Source: Acidobacteriaceae bacterium
GTDB lineage: Bacteria; Acidobacteriota; Terriglobia; Terriglobales; Acidobacteriaceae
Direction: 5' to 3'
NCBI GenBank assembly: GCA_030039895.1
Contig: JASHUR010000242.1
Location: 1-12,945, forward strand
Length of the DNA stretch: 12,945 nucleotides
Within the stretch, counting starts at the first letter, position 1. The number at the start of each line of letters is the position of its first letter. Position numbers and translations under genes: made by a program. Shown in pieces: positions 6,821 through 12,945 of the stretch. The notes beneath the pieces were generated by a model that was given only the letters and a program-made list of their open reading frames with translations, did not search any database and was not told where the DNA came from.

Positions 6821-9800
6821 CTAAAACAGCAGTTTGGCTCCGAACTGCACCTGCCGCGACGTGGTTGACGTGCTGGTGATGACGCCCGCCGTCGGCGATA
6901 CTCCTGACGGAGTGAACACCACCAGGTTCGGCGTGTTGAAGTTGGCGCGGTTCAGCAGGTTGAAGAGCTCCGCGCGGAATTGAAGCTTGAGATTTTCGTG
7001 CAGCGTGGTGTCCTTGAGCATGGAAAAGTCCCACGTTGCCAGGCCCGGTCCGTTAAAACTGTCGCGGCGCACGTTGCCGTAAAAGCCGCTGTTCGGAGGC
7101 GGGGCCAGAAACGCGCTCGGATCAAACCACTCCGATGGCGTGCCCACAATCACCTTGCCGTGAAAGTCAGGATTGAGGAATGGCCGCACCGGATTCTTGT
7201 TGTCGCCATTGTTGGAGGGGTTGTAGCTGAGCTGTGGCGTGAACGGGAAGCCCGACTGCAGGGTCACAATCGAGGCCGCCGTCCAGCCCCCCAGAAAATC
7301 GTTGGCTATGCCCGGAAGGCTGCCCACAAATCGCTGGCCGTGGCCGAAGGGTAGTGTGTAGAGCGCATCGATCACCGCCGCATTGCGCACGTCATAGGTA
7401 GCCGGGCCCCAGTCGGCATTTATGTCAAATGGATTTGAGACGAGCCCCGGCGCATTGCCGGACGCCGTCGCATTCAGCGAATCGCCGTTGTCGAGCGCCT
7501 TCGACCATGTATAGACTCCGCGCAGCATCAGGTTGTTGCTCATGCGGTGCTGGAGGTCTACCTGCATTGCGTTGTACGAGCTGTCGCCTCTGGAAAACCA
7601 CGCCCACGCCGGGCCAAGCTCAGGATTCGCCAGCGGCGTTCCCGGCGCGTTGTAGTAGGAGCCCGCAGGAACTGCCGACCCGGCCAGAGGCGCAGCAAAA
7701 CTATTCGGATACACTGCCGGACATGGCGCCGTCGGACACAACACCGGCGTCGGCTCGTTGTCGTCAAGGCTTACAACCTCGTGGTATCCGTGCGAGCCCA
7801 CGTAGCCCACCGTGAGTGTGGTGTTCTGTGAAAGCTCCTGCTCCACGCGCAGAGACCACGAAATCAGCGTCGGCGTATTCAGATCCGGCTGCACGCCTGC
7901 GGGCGCAATTTTCGCATTCGCCGGCGCAGTCGCCGTCAGTGGAAAATCTGACACCGGCAGATCCGCAATGCTGTATGACGGATTGAATGGCGCATTCTGA
8001 TCCATGCGGTAGCCCAATGCGTCCTGCAGATCGTTGTACATGCCGAAGCCTGCCCGTACTACGGTGCGCGATCCCCACGGATTCCATGCGAGTCCGATGC
8101 GCGGCTGAGGCAGGAATTTTGCGTTGTTCACGGTGAAGGTGTTGTCGCCCACGTGCGGCTGAGTCTGAATCACGCCATTCTGAAAAACAAACGTCGCCGC
8201 GCGCCCATGCGCCTCATTCCAGCCTGTCGTGAATTCATCGCGGAAACCGAGCGAGGCGGTGAGATGCGGCGTCAGGCGAATCACGTCTTGTACGTACCAG
8301 GCCCCCAATAGCGAGCGCCAGTTCAGCTCCGTCGGCGTGGGGTCGTAAGCAAAACTGCCCACCGTACCTCCGAGAAATTGCTGCAGGCCGGTAAATGTCG
8401 CCTGCCCGTACTGTGTCAGCGCCAGCTGTTCATTTGACTGCAATGGTTGCAGCCATACGCCCACGCTTAATGAGTGCCGTGCGTGTGTGTATGTCAGTTG
8501 ATCTTCAATAGAGTAAAGATTGCGATGAACGGACAGGTTGCTGCCGACGTTGCTGCCTGCCAGGCTGACCTGTGCCGAAGGGTTTGCCGCCGCGCTGCCG
8601 CCGACCACCACCGCGCCGACCGGATGGCTCTCCACAAAGCCCGGAACACCGGCTGCGGGCGTTCCGGGAGTAGGCTCGCCCGTGAAGAAATATGCCGCGC
8701 GAGAGAAGCCGAAGCGCGCCGTGTTGATCCATGCCAGCGAAAAGACATGTGTCTCTTCGAGACTCGCCACCTGCTCTCTCAGGCTTTCCAGGTCTGTGCT
8801 GTACAGATTGCTGCTGGTCGGCGTCACGTCGTCGCTGTCATCAATCGTGTACACGCCGGTAAAGCTGTCGCGCGATGAAAAGACGCGGTCCAGCCGCGCC
8901 GTGCCGAAGTCATCGCGAATGGTCTGAAGTGGACTGTTGAAGGCTTCAGAGATTCCGCCGAAGTCCGGTGCGCCAGCGCTCGGCGTTGGCCAGAGCGCCA
9001 GCAACGGTTTCACGCTGTCGGCAACGCCCACATCCACCAGGCCTGAAGGCGGACAGGGATTTGGCGCGGGGCTCACCAGCTTGCACGGTAAATATCCGTT
9101 ACGGGCGTTGTTGTCCGGAACAAGGTCCACGCCCGTCTGGTGCAGATGCTGGCGAAAGCCCTCATAGTTCCCGAAGAGAAATGTTTTGTTGCGCTGCAAA
9201 GGGCCGCCAAGAGCCGCACCGAACTGGTTGCGCTGGAACGGCGGCGCGCTGCCTTTGTCAAAGTAATTCGGCGCATCGAGCGCGTTGTTGCGCAGAAACT
9301 CATACACACTGCCATGCGCCTGGTTTGTGCCGCTCTGCGTCACAATCAACACCTGCGCGCCGGGCCGCTTGCCATACTGCGCGCCGTAGGAGTTGCGCAG
9401 GACATTGAACTCGCGCACCGCTTCCACACCCAGCAGCTCCTGGCTGGTGCCGCCCGGCTGCATGTTCACCTCTGCCGCTCCTGTGAACTCTACGCCGTTC
9501 AGCAGGTAGAGGTTCTGCTGGGGACGATTGCCCGAAACCGCAAAATTATTTCCCACTGTTGAGTTCGAAACTCCGATGCCTCCGGTCTTCTGCGATGTGT
9601 AATTCACAATTCCCGGATCAAGCGTCATCAGCTCGTCATAGCTGCGACCATTGAGCGGCAGTTGTTTCACCTGCTGCTGGCCCACCAGGCCGGAGATGTC
9701 TCCATTGGTCAGGCTCAGTGGTGACGCATCGGCATGCACTGTCACCTGCTGCTGTACGCCGCCCACGCGCAACCGCAGGTTCACCGTAGCCACCTGTCCC

Positions 9801-10126
9801 ACTGCAAGGTGAATGCCCGTACGCAACTCCGGCGCAAACCCTGCCTTGCCCGCCGTAACGCGATACTCGCCCACCGGCAGCGAGAGCACCTGATACTGCC
9901 CCTGCGTGCCGGTCACGGTTTCGCGCCGCGCACCAGTGTTCACCTCCTGCACTTGAATGCGTGCACCCGGGACCGCCGCGCCGGAAGAATCCGTCACGGT
10001 TCCGGTAATGCTCGAAGCCGCCTGCGCGGAGGCCTGCTGCACGGAAGCCGGCACGCCAACAATCACCAGGACAAAACAAATCAACGGAAAAGCGCGGAGG
10101 AGAGGAAAGCGATGCGTCGCGGACAT
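6821..10126 (-). CDS. TonB-dependent receptor with N-terminal carboxypeptidase-regulatory-like domain (Oar-like)
   Basis: A 1101-residue outer-membrane protein. Residues 1-36 are a signal peptide (basic start, hydrophobic core FPLICFVLVIVGV, cleavage after AQA). Residues about 38-128 form the CarboxypepD_reg/Cna-B-like beta domain (ITGTVTDSSGAAVPGARIQV; GQYQVLSLPVGEYRVTA), followed by the plug (about 136-285, with QLPLNGRSYDELMTLDPG and EAVREFNVLRNSYGAQYG) and a long beta barrel ending in the terminal aromatic residue QFGAKLLF, the usual barrel-assembly signal. Such receptors are expanded in Acidobacteria and are thought to import large substrates, often plant or microbial polysaccharides, using TonB energy; the substrate here is unknown and no SusD-type partner adjoins it. 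The frame stays open to a TTG at 10204, but the ATG at 10126 begins a canonical signal peptide and a TATAAT box at 10208-10213 would start the transcript at about 10201, downstream of that TTG. No strong ribosome-binding site precedes the ATG. Confidence 0.93.
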   Translation of the reverse strand: MSATHRFPLLRAFPLICFVLVIVGVPASVQQASAQAASSITGTVTDSSGAAVPGARIQVQEVNTGARRETVTGTQGQYQVLSLPVGEYRVTAGKAGFAPELRTGIHLAVGQVATVNLRLRVGGVQQQVTVHADASPLSLTNGDISGLVGQQQVKQLPLNGRSYDELMTLDPGIVNYTSQKTGGIGVSNSTVGNNFAVSGNRPQQNLYLLNGVEFTGAAEVNMQPGGTSQELLGVEAVREFNVLRNSYGAQYGKRPGAQVLIVTQSGTNQAHGSVYEFLRNNALDAPNYFDKGSAPPFQRNQFGAALGGPLQRNKTFLFGNYEGFRQHLHQTGVDLVPDNNARNGYLPCKLVSPAPNPCPPSGLVDVGVADSVKPLLALWPTPSAGAPDFGGISEAFNSPLQTIRDDFGTARLDRVFSSRDSFTGVYTIDDSDDVTPTSSNLYSTDLESLREQVASLEETHVFSLAWINTARFGFSRAAYFFTGEPTPGTPAAGVPGFVESHPVGAVVVGGSAAANPSAQVSLAGSNVGSNLSVHRNLYSIEDQLTYTHARHSLSVGVWLQPLQSNEQLALTQYGQATFTGLQQFLGGTVGSFAYDPTPTELNWRSLLGAWYVQDVIRLTPHLTASLGFRDEFTTGWNEAHGRAATFVFQNGVIQTQPHVGDNTFTVNNAKFLPQPRIGLAWNPWGSRTVVRAGFGMYNDLQDALGYRMDQNAPFNPSYSIADLPVSDFPLTATAPANAKIAPAGVQPDLNTPTLISWSLRVEQELSQNTTLTVGYVGSHGYHEVVSLDDNEPTPVLCPTAPCPAVYPNSFAAPLAGSAVPAGSYYNAPGTPLANPELGPAWAWFSRGDSSYNAMQVDLQHRMSNNLMLRGVYTWSKALDNGDSLNATASGNAPGLVSNPFDINADWGPATYDVRNAAVIDALYTLPFGHGQRFVGSLPGIANDFLGGWTAASIVTLQSGFPFTPQLSYNPSNNGDNKNPVRPFLNPDFHGKVIVGTPSEWFDPSAFLAPPPNSGFYGNVRRDSFNGPGLATWDFSMLKDTTLHENLKLQFRAELFNLLNRANFNTPNLVVFTPSGVSPTAGVITSTSTTSRQVQFGAKLLF

Positions 10127-10207
10127 AAAAGGACGGCCTCTGGAATCTCTGCCGCAAGGCCATTCGGCACCGCGAAGAGGAAAATATGATGCAATACGTT
10201 TCAATTC

Positions 10208-10213
10208 ATTATA
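10208..10213 (-). promoter_or_regulatory. -10 box (TATAAT) for the TonB-dependent receptor
   Basis: A perfect TATAAT on the minus strand inside an AT-rich island of an otherwise GC-rich gap. The hexamer 17-18 bases upstream (CCAGCG/ACCAGC) is not a recognisable -35 box, so a regulator or a different -35 is probable. Predicted start near 10201 and a leader of about 75 bases before the ATG at 10126. Confidence 0.4.
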
Positions 10214-10344
10214 TTAATACGAAAATAGACCGCTGGTATGCGCCCTGCGATCGGGTCTTTGTCATACGCCTTCCGCACGCGAAGCGTAGATCGCTCAGAG
10301 CAGGCTAAATAGATTGGAACAACCGAATATGATGGAGAGGGACT

Positions 10345-10962
10345 TTGTCCTCGCGGCCATCGGCCGCGCCGTCCGTACGCATGAAGCTACGCGAGATTGC
10401 CCAGTTACGCGCCGCACCCAACCAGCTCACGCTTCTGCGGCTGTGTATTATCCCGTTTCTGGTTCTGGCGATTCTCGATCATGATTACCAAATTGCCTTC
10501 TGGCTTTTCGTCCTTGCCGGGATCACGGATGGTCTCGACGGTCTGCTCGCACGCTGGCTGCAGCAGCGCACCGTGCTGGGCCAGTATCTTGACCCCATGG
10601 CCGACAAGTTACTGCTCAGTACTCTGTTCCTGGTGCTTCATCACGAAGGCTTGATCTCTCTTCGCGTCACTGTGCTCGTCTTTGGGCGCGACCTGGGCAT
10701 TGTTATGGTTGGCGCCATCCTTTACGCCAGCATTGGCATGAAGGATTTCCGCCCCAGTCTGTTCGGCAAGGCCAATACTCTTGCACAAATCATCGCCCTG
10801 CTCACGGTTCTGCTCAGCCAGTTTTATGCGCCGTACCTGGTGCTGCTCGTCAAGCACTGGTCTCTGGCGGCAACCGTTGTATTTACGGTTGTATCCGGGT
10901 TCCACTATGCCTGGCTTATGACGCGCAGGCTCAGCGGCTCCACTGTGACAGCCAATAATTAG
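10345..10962 (+). CDS. CDP-alcohol phosphatidyltransferase (PgsA-like phosphatidylglycerophosphate synthase)
   Basis: A 205-residue inner-membrane enzyme of phospholipid synthesis. The full CDP-alcohol phosphotransferase signature D-x2-D-G-x2-A-R-x8-G-x3-D-x3-D is present: Asp62, Asp65-Gly66, Ala69-Arg70, Gly79, Asp83, Asp87. Family knowledge: these residues bind metal and CDP-diacylglycerol, and the enzyme transfers the phosphatidyl group, most likely to glycerol-3-phosphate, yielding phosphatidylglycerophosphate. N-terminal NQLTLLR (26-32) and FGKANTLAQ (140-148) fit PgsA and the related bacterial cardiolipin synthase, so the acceptor is not certain. About six hydrophobic segments are visible. 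The TTG start at 10345 is chosen because GGAGAGGG lies a few bases upstream; the first ATG (10381, Met13) has no ribosome-binding site but would also give an intact domain. Convergent with the small Cys/His gene, only 18 bases apart. Confidence 0.88.
   Translation: MSSRPSAAPSVRMKLREIAQLRAAPNQLTLLRLCIIPFLVLAILDHDYQIAFWLFVLAGITDGLDGLLARWLQQRTVLGQYLDPMADKLLLSTLFLVLHHEGLISLRVTVLVFGRDLGIVMVGAILYASIGMKDFRPSLFGKANTLAQIIALLTVLLSQFYAPYLVLLVKHWSLAATVVFTVVSGFHYAWLMTRRLSGSTVTANN
10352..10368 (+). other. GC hairpin just inside the PgsA-like gene
   Basis: CGCGGCC-ATC-GGCCGCG is a perfect seven-base-pair stem with a three-base loop. It lies between the TTG start (10345) and the ATG (10381), eight bases after the start of the TTG, within the footprint of an initiating ribosome. 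There is no T tract, so it is not a terminator. It may simply be coding sequence, or may tune translation start. Confidence 0.5.
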
Positions 10963-10980
10963 AGGCCGGCCCCGGGCGGT

Positions 10981-11136
10981 TCAGCTTTCCTCTTCCTCTT
11001 CCGGTTGTTCCTCAATCGCCATATCGCGGAACTCGTTTGAGTCGAAGACCTCGCCGCACTCCTGGCATTCGACGAATTCAGTATCCTCTTCGCGTGCTAC
11101 CACGCGTACTTTGGGGTGTTTGCAGGGGGTGTCCAT
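10981..11136 (-). CDS. Small Cys/His (zinc-ribbon-like) acidic protein, 51 residues
   Basis: A short frame from ATG 11136 to TGA 10981 encodes 51 residues beginning MDTPCKHPKVRVVAREEDTE. It has a C-x-H pair (Cys5, His7) and a C-x2-C pair (CQEC, Cys24 and Cys27), spaced as in a single small treble-clef or zinc-ribbon knuckle, followed by GEVFDSNEFRDMA and a strongly acidic tail (EEQPEEEEES). Zinc binding is inference from the four ligands. I do not recognise a named family. Support for being real: clean four-ligand pattern, a strong promoter on the same strand (11230-11257) and no competing gene on the other strand. Against: no clear ribosome-binding site before the ATG. It is convergent with the PgsA-like gene and divergent from the Rrf2 regulator. 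Confidence 0.75.
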   Translation of the reverse strand: MDTPCKHPKVRVVAREEDTEFVECQECGEVFDSNEFRDMAIEEQPEEEEES

Positions 11137-11229
11137 GATGGTCTAGAGCGTTATGGGTACCGGCAAGGGTGTTGAGCGTACATGTTCAAACTGGGCTGTT
11201 GAGGCGCGAATTTGGACGGCCTCGCAGAA

Positions 11230-11257
11230 ATTGTAACCGTGCCTGTCAACCTGTCAA
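11230..11257 (-). promoter_or_regulatory. Strong sigma-70-type promoter for the small Cys/His gene
   Basis: On the minus strand, perfect TTGACA (11252-11257), a 16-base spacer and TACAAT (11230-11235). Transcription would start near 11223, giving a leader of roughly 87 bases before the ATG at 11136. A second TTGACA lies eight bases downstream of the first and is too near the -10 box to serve it. Confidence 0.55.
11242..11257. repeat. Tandem direct repeat CCTGTCAA x2 in the divergent promoter region
   Basis: Two adjacent perfect copies (11242-11249 and 11250-11257) of an eight-base unit; on the minus strand each reads TTGACAGG, so one copy is the -35 box and the other sits in the spacer. They run into a ten-base perfect palindrome AATTGCAATT (11256-11265). 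Together these may be a regulator-binding site, or a chance repeat. Confidence 0.5.
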
Positions 11258-11301
11258 TTGCAATTCGTTGAATTTGAAGATTCCCCCGCGGCAGCCGGGC
11301 A

Positions 11302-11330
11302 TTGAATTCCGACGATTTCAGTCGTATACT
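11302..11330 (+). promoter_or_regulatory. Promoter of the Rrf2-iscS operon
   Basis: TTGAAT (11302-11307), a 17-base spacer and TATACT (11325-11330): both boxes match the sigma-70 consensus at 5 of 6 or 4 of 6 positions with ideal spacing. Transcription would start near 11337, about 24 bases before the ATG at 11361. Confidence 0.6.
11309..11324. promoter_or_regulatory. Candidate Rrf2/IscR type 1-like operator
   Basis: CCGACGATTTCAGTCG fills the spacer between the -35 and -10 boxes. Compared with the core of the Escherichia coli type 1 IscR site (YYGACTRWWWYAGTCR), 15 of 16 positions agree; only the T after GAC is G. It contains the inverted pair CGAC/GTCG. Position inside the promoter of the regulator's own gene fits autorepression by a cluster-bearing Rrf2 protein. 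The consensus is known from proteobacteria; binding here is inference. Confidence 0.5.
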
Positions 11331-11360
11331 TACCTATAGGCTATCGGAGCCTGTTCTACC

Positions 11361-11849
11361 ATGCTGAGACTCACCAAGAAAGCTGATTACGGGCTGATGG
11401 CGCTCAAGTACCTTGCTGAGCATCCAGGCGAAGCCTCGCTCAGCGCGAAGGATATTTCGGAAGCGTACCGCATCCCGCCACAGTTGCTGGCCAAGATCCT
11501 GCAGCAGCTTGCCCGGGAAGGCCTGCTTCGCTCCCATGCCGGCATGAACGGCGGCTACACCCTGTCACGGGCGCCGGAAACCATCACAGCTTTTGAGGTC
11601 ATCCGCATTATTGACGGGCCTTTGTTCATCACATCTTGCGTGACCGAGACCGGAATCTGCGACCTCACGAACAGTTGCACCATCAAAGAACCGTTGGCCC
11701 GCGTGAACGACAGCATCTCCGACGTGCTCAAGAAGATCCGGATATCCGACCTGGTCGAAGCGGACCGCGCGCACGGGAGACATGGAACCTCCGTACAGGA
11801 CCTGGTCAACATTCAAGGCCAGACACGGGCTGGGACGCAGAACGCCTGA
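11361..11849 (+). CDS. Rrf2 family transcriptional regulator (IscR-like)
   Basis: A 162-residue DNA-binding regulator. The N-terminal winged helix-turn-helix is typical of Rrf2: MLRLTKKADYGLMALKYLA, the helix pair SLSAKDISEAYRIPPQLLAK (26-45) and the wing GMNGGYTLSR (61-70). Three cysteines, Cys93, Cys100 and Cys106 (C-x6-C-x5-C), sit where IscR binds its [2Fe-2S] cluster (C-x5-C-x5-C there). It most likely senses Fe-S cluster status and controls the downstream cysteine desulfurase, 50 bases away and on the same strand. The promoter at 11302-11330 carries an IscR-like palindrome, suggesting self-control. A GGAG about 11 bases before the ATG is a distant ribosome-binding site. Other Rrf2 members (NsrR, CymR, RirA) cannot be excluded, but the IscS neighbour favours an Fe-S role. 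Confidence 0.9.
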   Translation: MLRLTKKADYGLMALKYLAEHPGEASLSAKDISEAYRIPPQLLAKILQQLAREGLLRSHAGMNGGYTLSRAPETITAFEVIRIIDGPLFITSCVTETGICDLTNSCTIKEPLARVNDSISDVLKKIRISDLVEADRAHGRHGTSVQDLVNIQGQTRAGTQNA

Positions 11850-11899
11850 TTGAAGGCAAGTTTAGAGAAAGTACGAAGACGCAGCAGGAGCGAAGCAGA

Positions 11900-12945
11900 A
11901 TGAGCACTACGACAGAATTCGGAACCATTCCCGTACCGGCGGGCGTGCAGCTGCCCATCTACATGGACAACCATGCAACCACGCCGCTCGACCCGCGTGT
12001 GCTCGAAGCGATGATGCCCTACTTCACAGGGAAATTCGGCAACGCCGCCAGCCGCAACCACTCCTTTGGCTGGGAGGCTGAAGCTGCAGTGGACAAGGCC
12101 CGCGAGCAGGTCGCGAAGCTCATCGGGGCATCGGCCAAGGAGATCATCTTCACCTCCGGCGCCACCGAGTCCAATAACCTCGCCATCAAGGGCATTGCCG
12201 AGATGTACCGCGAACGCGGCAACCACATCATCACCCAGGTCACCGAGCACAAGGCCGTACTCGACACCTGTAAGCGCCTTGAGAAGTCCGGCTATCGCGT
12301 GACCTATCTGCCTGTAAAGGCCGACGGCATCATCGACATTGAGGACCTTAAGCGGGCCATCGACGACAAAACGATTCTTGTCACCGTCATGATCGCCAAC
12401 AACGAGATCGGCGTGATCCAGCCGGTGACCGAAATCGGCAAGCTCTGTCACGAAAAGGGCGTGCTCTTCCACACCGACGGGGTCCAGGCAGTGGGCAAGA
12501 TTCCCGTCGACGTAAACGCCATGCAGATCGACGCGATGTCGCTCTCGGCGCACAAGATCTACGGGCCCAAGGGCGTTGGTGCGCTCTACGTCCGCCGCCG
12601 CAACCCGCGTGTGCAGATCTCAGAGCAGATCAACGGCGGAGGCCACGAGCGCGGCATGCGCTCCGGCACTCTCAACGTTCCCGGAATCGTCGGACTGGGC
12701 AAGGCTGCCGAGATTGCCGGCGAGGAAATGCAGGCGGAGACGGAGCATCTTCTCAGGCTGCGCAATAAGCTCCAGCACAAGATGGAGTCGGCGCTCGACT
12801 ACGTCCACGTGAACGGATCGATGGAGCACCGGCTGCCCGGCAACCTCAACATGAGTTTTGTGTATGTTGAAGGCGAGTCGCTGCTGATGGGCATCAATGA
12901 CGTCGCCGTTTCCAGCGGTTCGGCATGCACCTCAGCGACGCTTGA
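11900..12945 (+). CDS. iscS: Cysteine desulfurase IscS/NifS (3' end cut by window)
   Basis: A PLP-dependent class V aminotransferase-fold enzyme that takes sulfur from L-cysteine as a persulfide for Fe-S cluster and other thio-cofactor synthesis. 348 codons are visible and the frame is open at the window end; E. coli IscS has 404 residues, so roughly 50-70 are missing. Landmarks: YMDNHATTPLDPRV (21-34), FTSGATESNNLAIKG (84-98), the PLP-stacking His117 in TEHKAVLDT, Asp193 in HTDGVQAVGK, the Schiff-base Lys219 in SAHKIYGPKG, the SGT/RSGTLN segment (254-259), and the active-site Cys343 in SSGSACTS. The Cys loop is of the long IscS/NifS (group I) type, not SufS. Start at ATG 11900 with AGGAG ten bases upstream. 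It follows the Rrf2 gene by 50 bases in the same direction, so the two are probably co-transcribed; an iscU-like scaffold gene would be expected beyond the window. Confidence 0.96.
   Translation, partial: MSTTTEFGTIPVPAGVQLPIYMDNHATTPLDPRVLEAMMPYFTGKFGNAASRNHSFGWEAEAAVDKAREQVAKLIGASAKEIIFTSGATESNNLAIKGIAEMYRERGNHIITQVTEHKAVLDTCKRLEKSGYRVTYLPVKADGIIDIEDLKRAIDDKTILVTVMIANNEIGVIQPVTEIGKLCHEKGVLFHTDGVQAVGKIPVDVNAMQIDAMSLSAHKIYGPKGVGALYVRRRNPRVQISEQINGGGHERGMRSGTLNVPGIVGLGKAAEIAGEEMQAETEHLLRLRNKLQHKMESALDYVHVNGSMEHRLPGNLNMSFVYVEGESLLMGINDVAVSSGSACTSATL

Noticed and set aside
10127..10204. Extension of the TonB-dependent receptor to a TTG start at 10204
   Set aside because: The added 26 residues precede a complete signal peptide and the TTG lies upstream of the start predicted from the TATAAT box.
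11813..12553. 246-codon minus-strand frame over the Rrf2/iscS junction
   Set aside because: Antisense shadow of the cysteine desulfurase, which shows every catalytic motif on the plus strand.

Overview
The window looks like a chromosomal segment of a GC-rich acidobacterium (class Terriglobia is my best guess). The main pointers are a very large TonB-dependent receptor with an N-terminal carboxypeptidase-regulatory (Oar-like) domain, the style of the two MFS carriers, and an Rrf2 regulator placed directly before a cysteine desulfurase. The taxonomic guess is inference; no rRNA or other marker gene is present.

Layout. Bases 24-863 (minus): SPFH/band-7-like protein, divergent from 1142-2947 (plus), a sugar-porter MFS carrier with an unusually long periplasmic loop. 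Bases 3009-3884 (minus): J-domain protein with a central winged-helix-like part and an arginine-rich tail of nine exact heptads. Bases 3885-5118 hold no intact gene. The second half of that stretch (about 4413-5041) is a tyrosine recombinase pseudogene with four frame changes and in-frame stops. It ends 77 bases from the 3' end of a complete tRNA-Val(GAC) gene at 5119-5195 (minus), which suggests an eroded element integrated at that tRNA. A doubtful small ORF (5173-5436, minus) runs into the tRNA. Bases 5514-6788 (plus) encode an SHS-type (sialate/lactate) MFS carrier, convergent with the outer-membrane receptor at 6821-10126 (minus). Bases 10345-10962 (plus) encode a PgsA-like CDP-alcohol phosphatidyltransferase, convergent with a 51-residue Cys/His protein at 10981-11136 (minus). 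Finally, 11361-11849 (Rrf2/IscR-like regulator) and 11900 onward (IscS-type cysteine desulfurase, cut by the window end) form an iron-sulfur operon.

How the genes relate. The only clear functional unit is the Rrf2-IscS pair: a regulator with three cysteines controlling sulfur mobilisation for Fe-S clusters. Its good promoter (11302-11330) carries an IscR type-1-like palindrome between the -35 and -10 boxes, consistent with autoregulation. The two carriers and the outer-membrane receptor suggest uptake of sugars, organic acids and larger substrates, but they are not co-transcribed. The rest are single-gene units, many divergent or convergent.

No new multi-gene defence or mobile system was recognised. 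The points most worth checking are the heptad tail of the J-domain protein, the IscR-like box, the recombinase relic at tRNA-Val, the long loop of the first MFS carrier and the small Cys/His protein.
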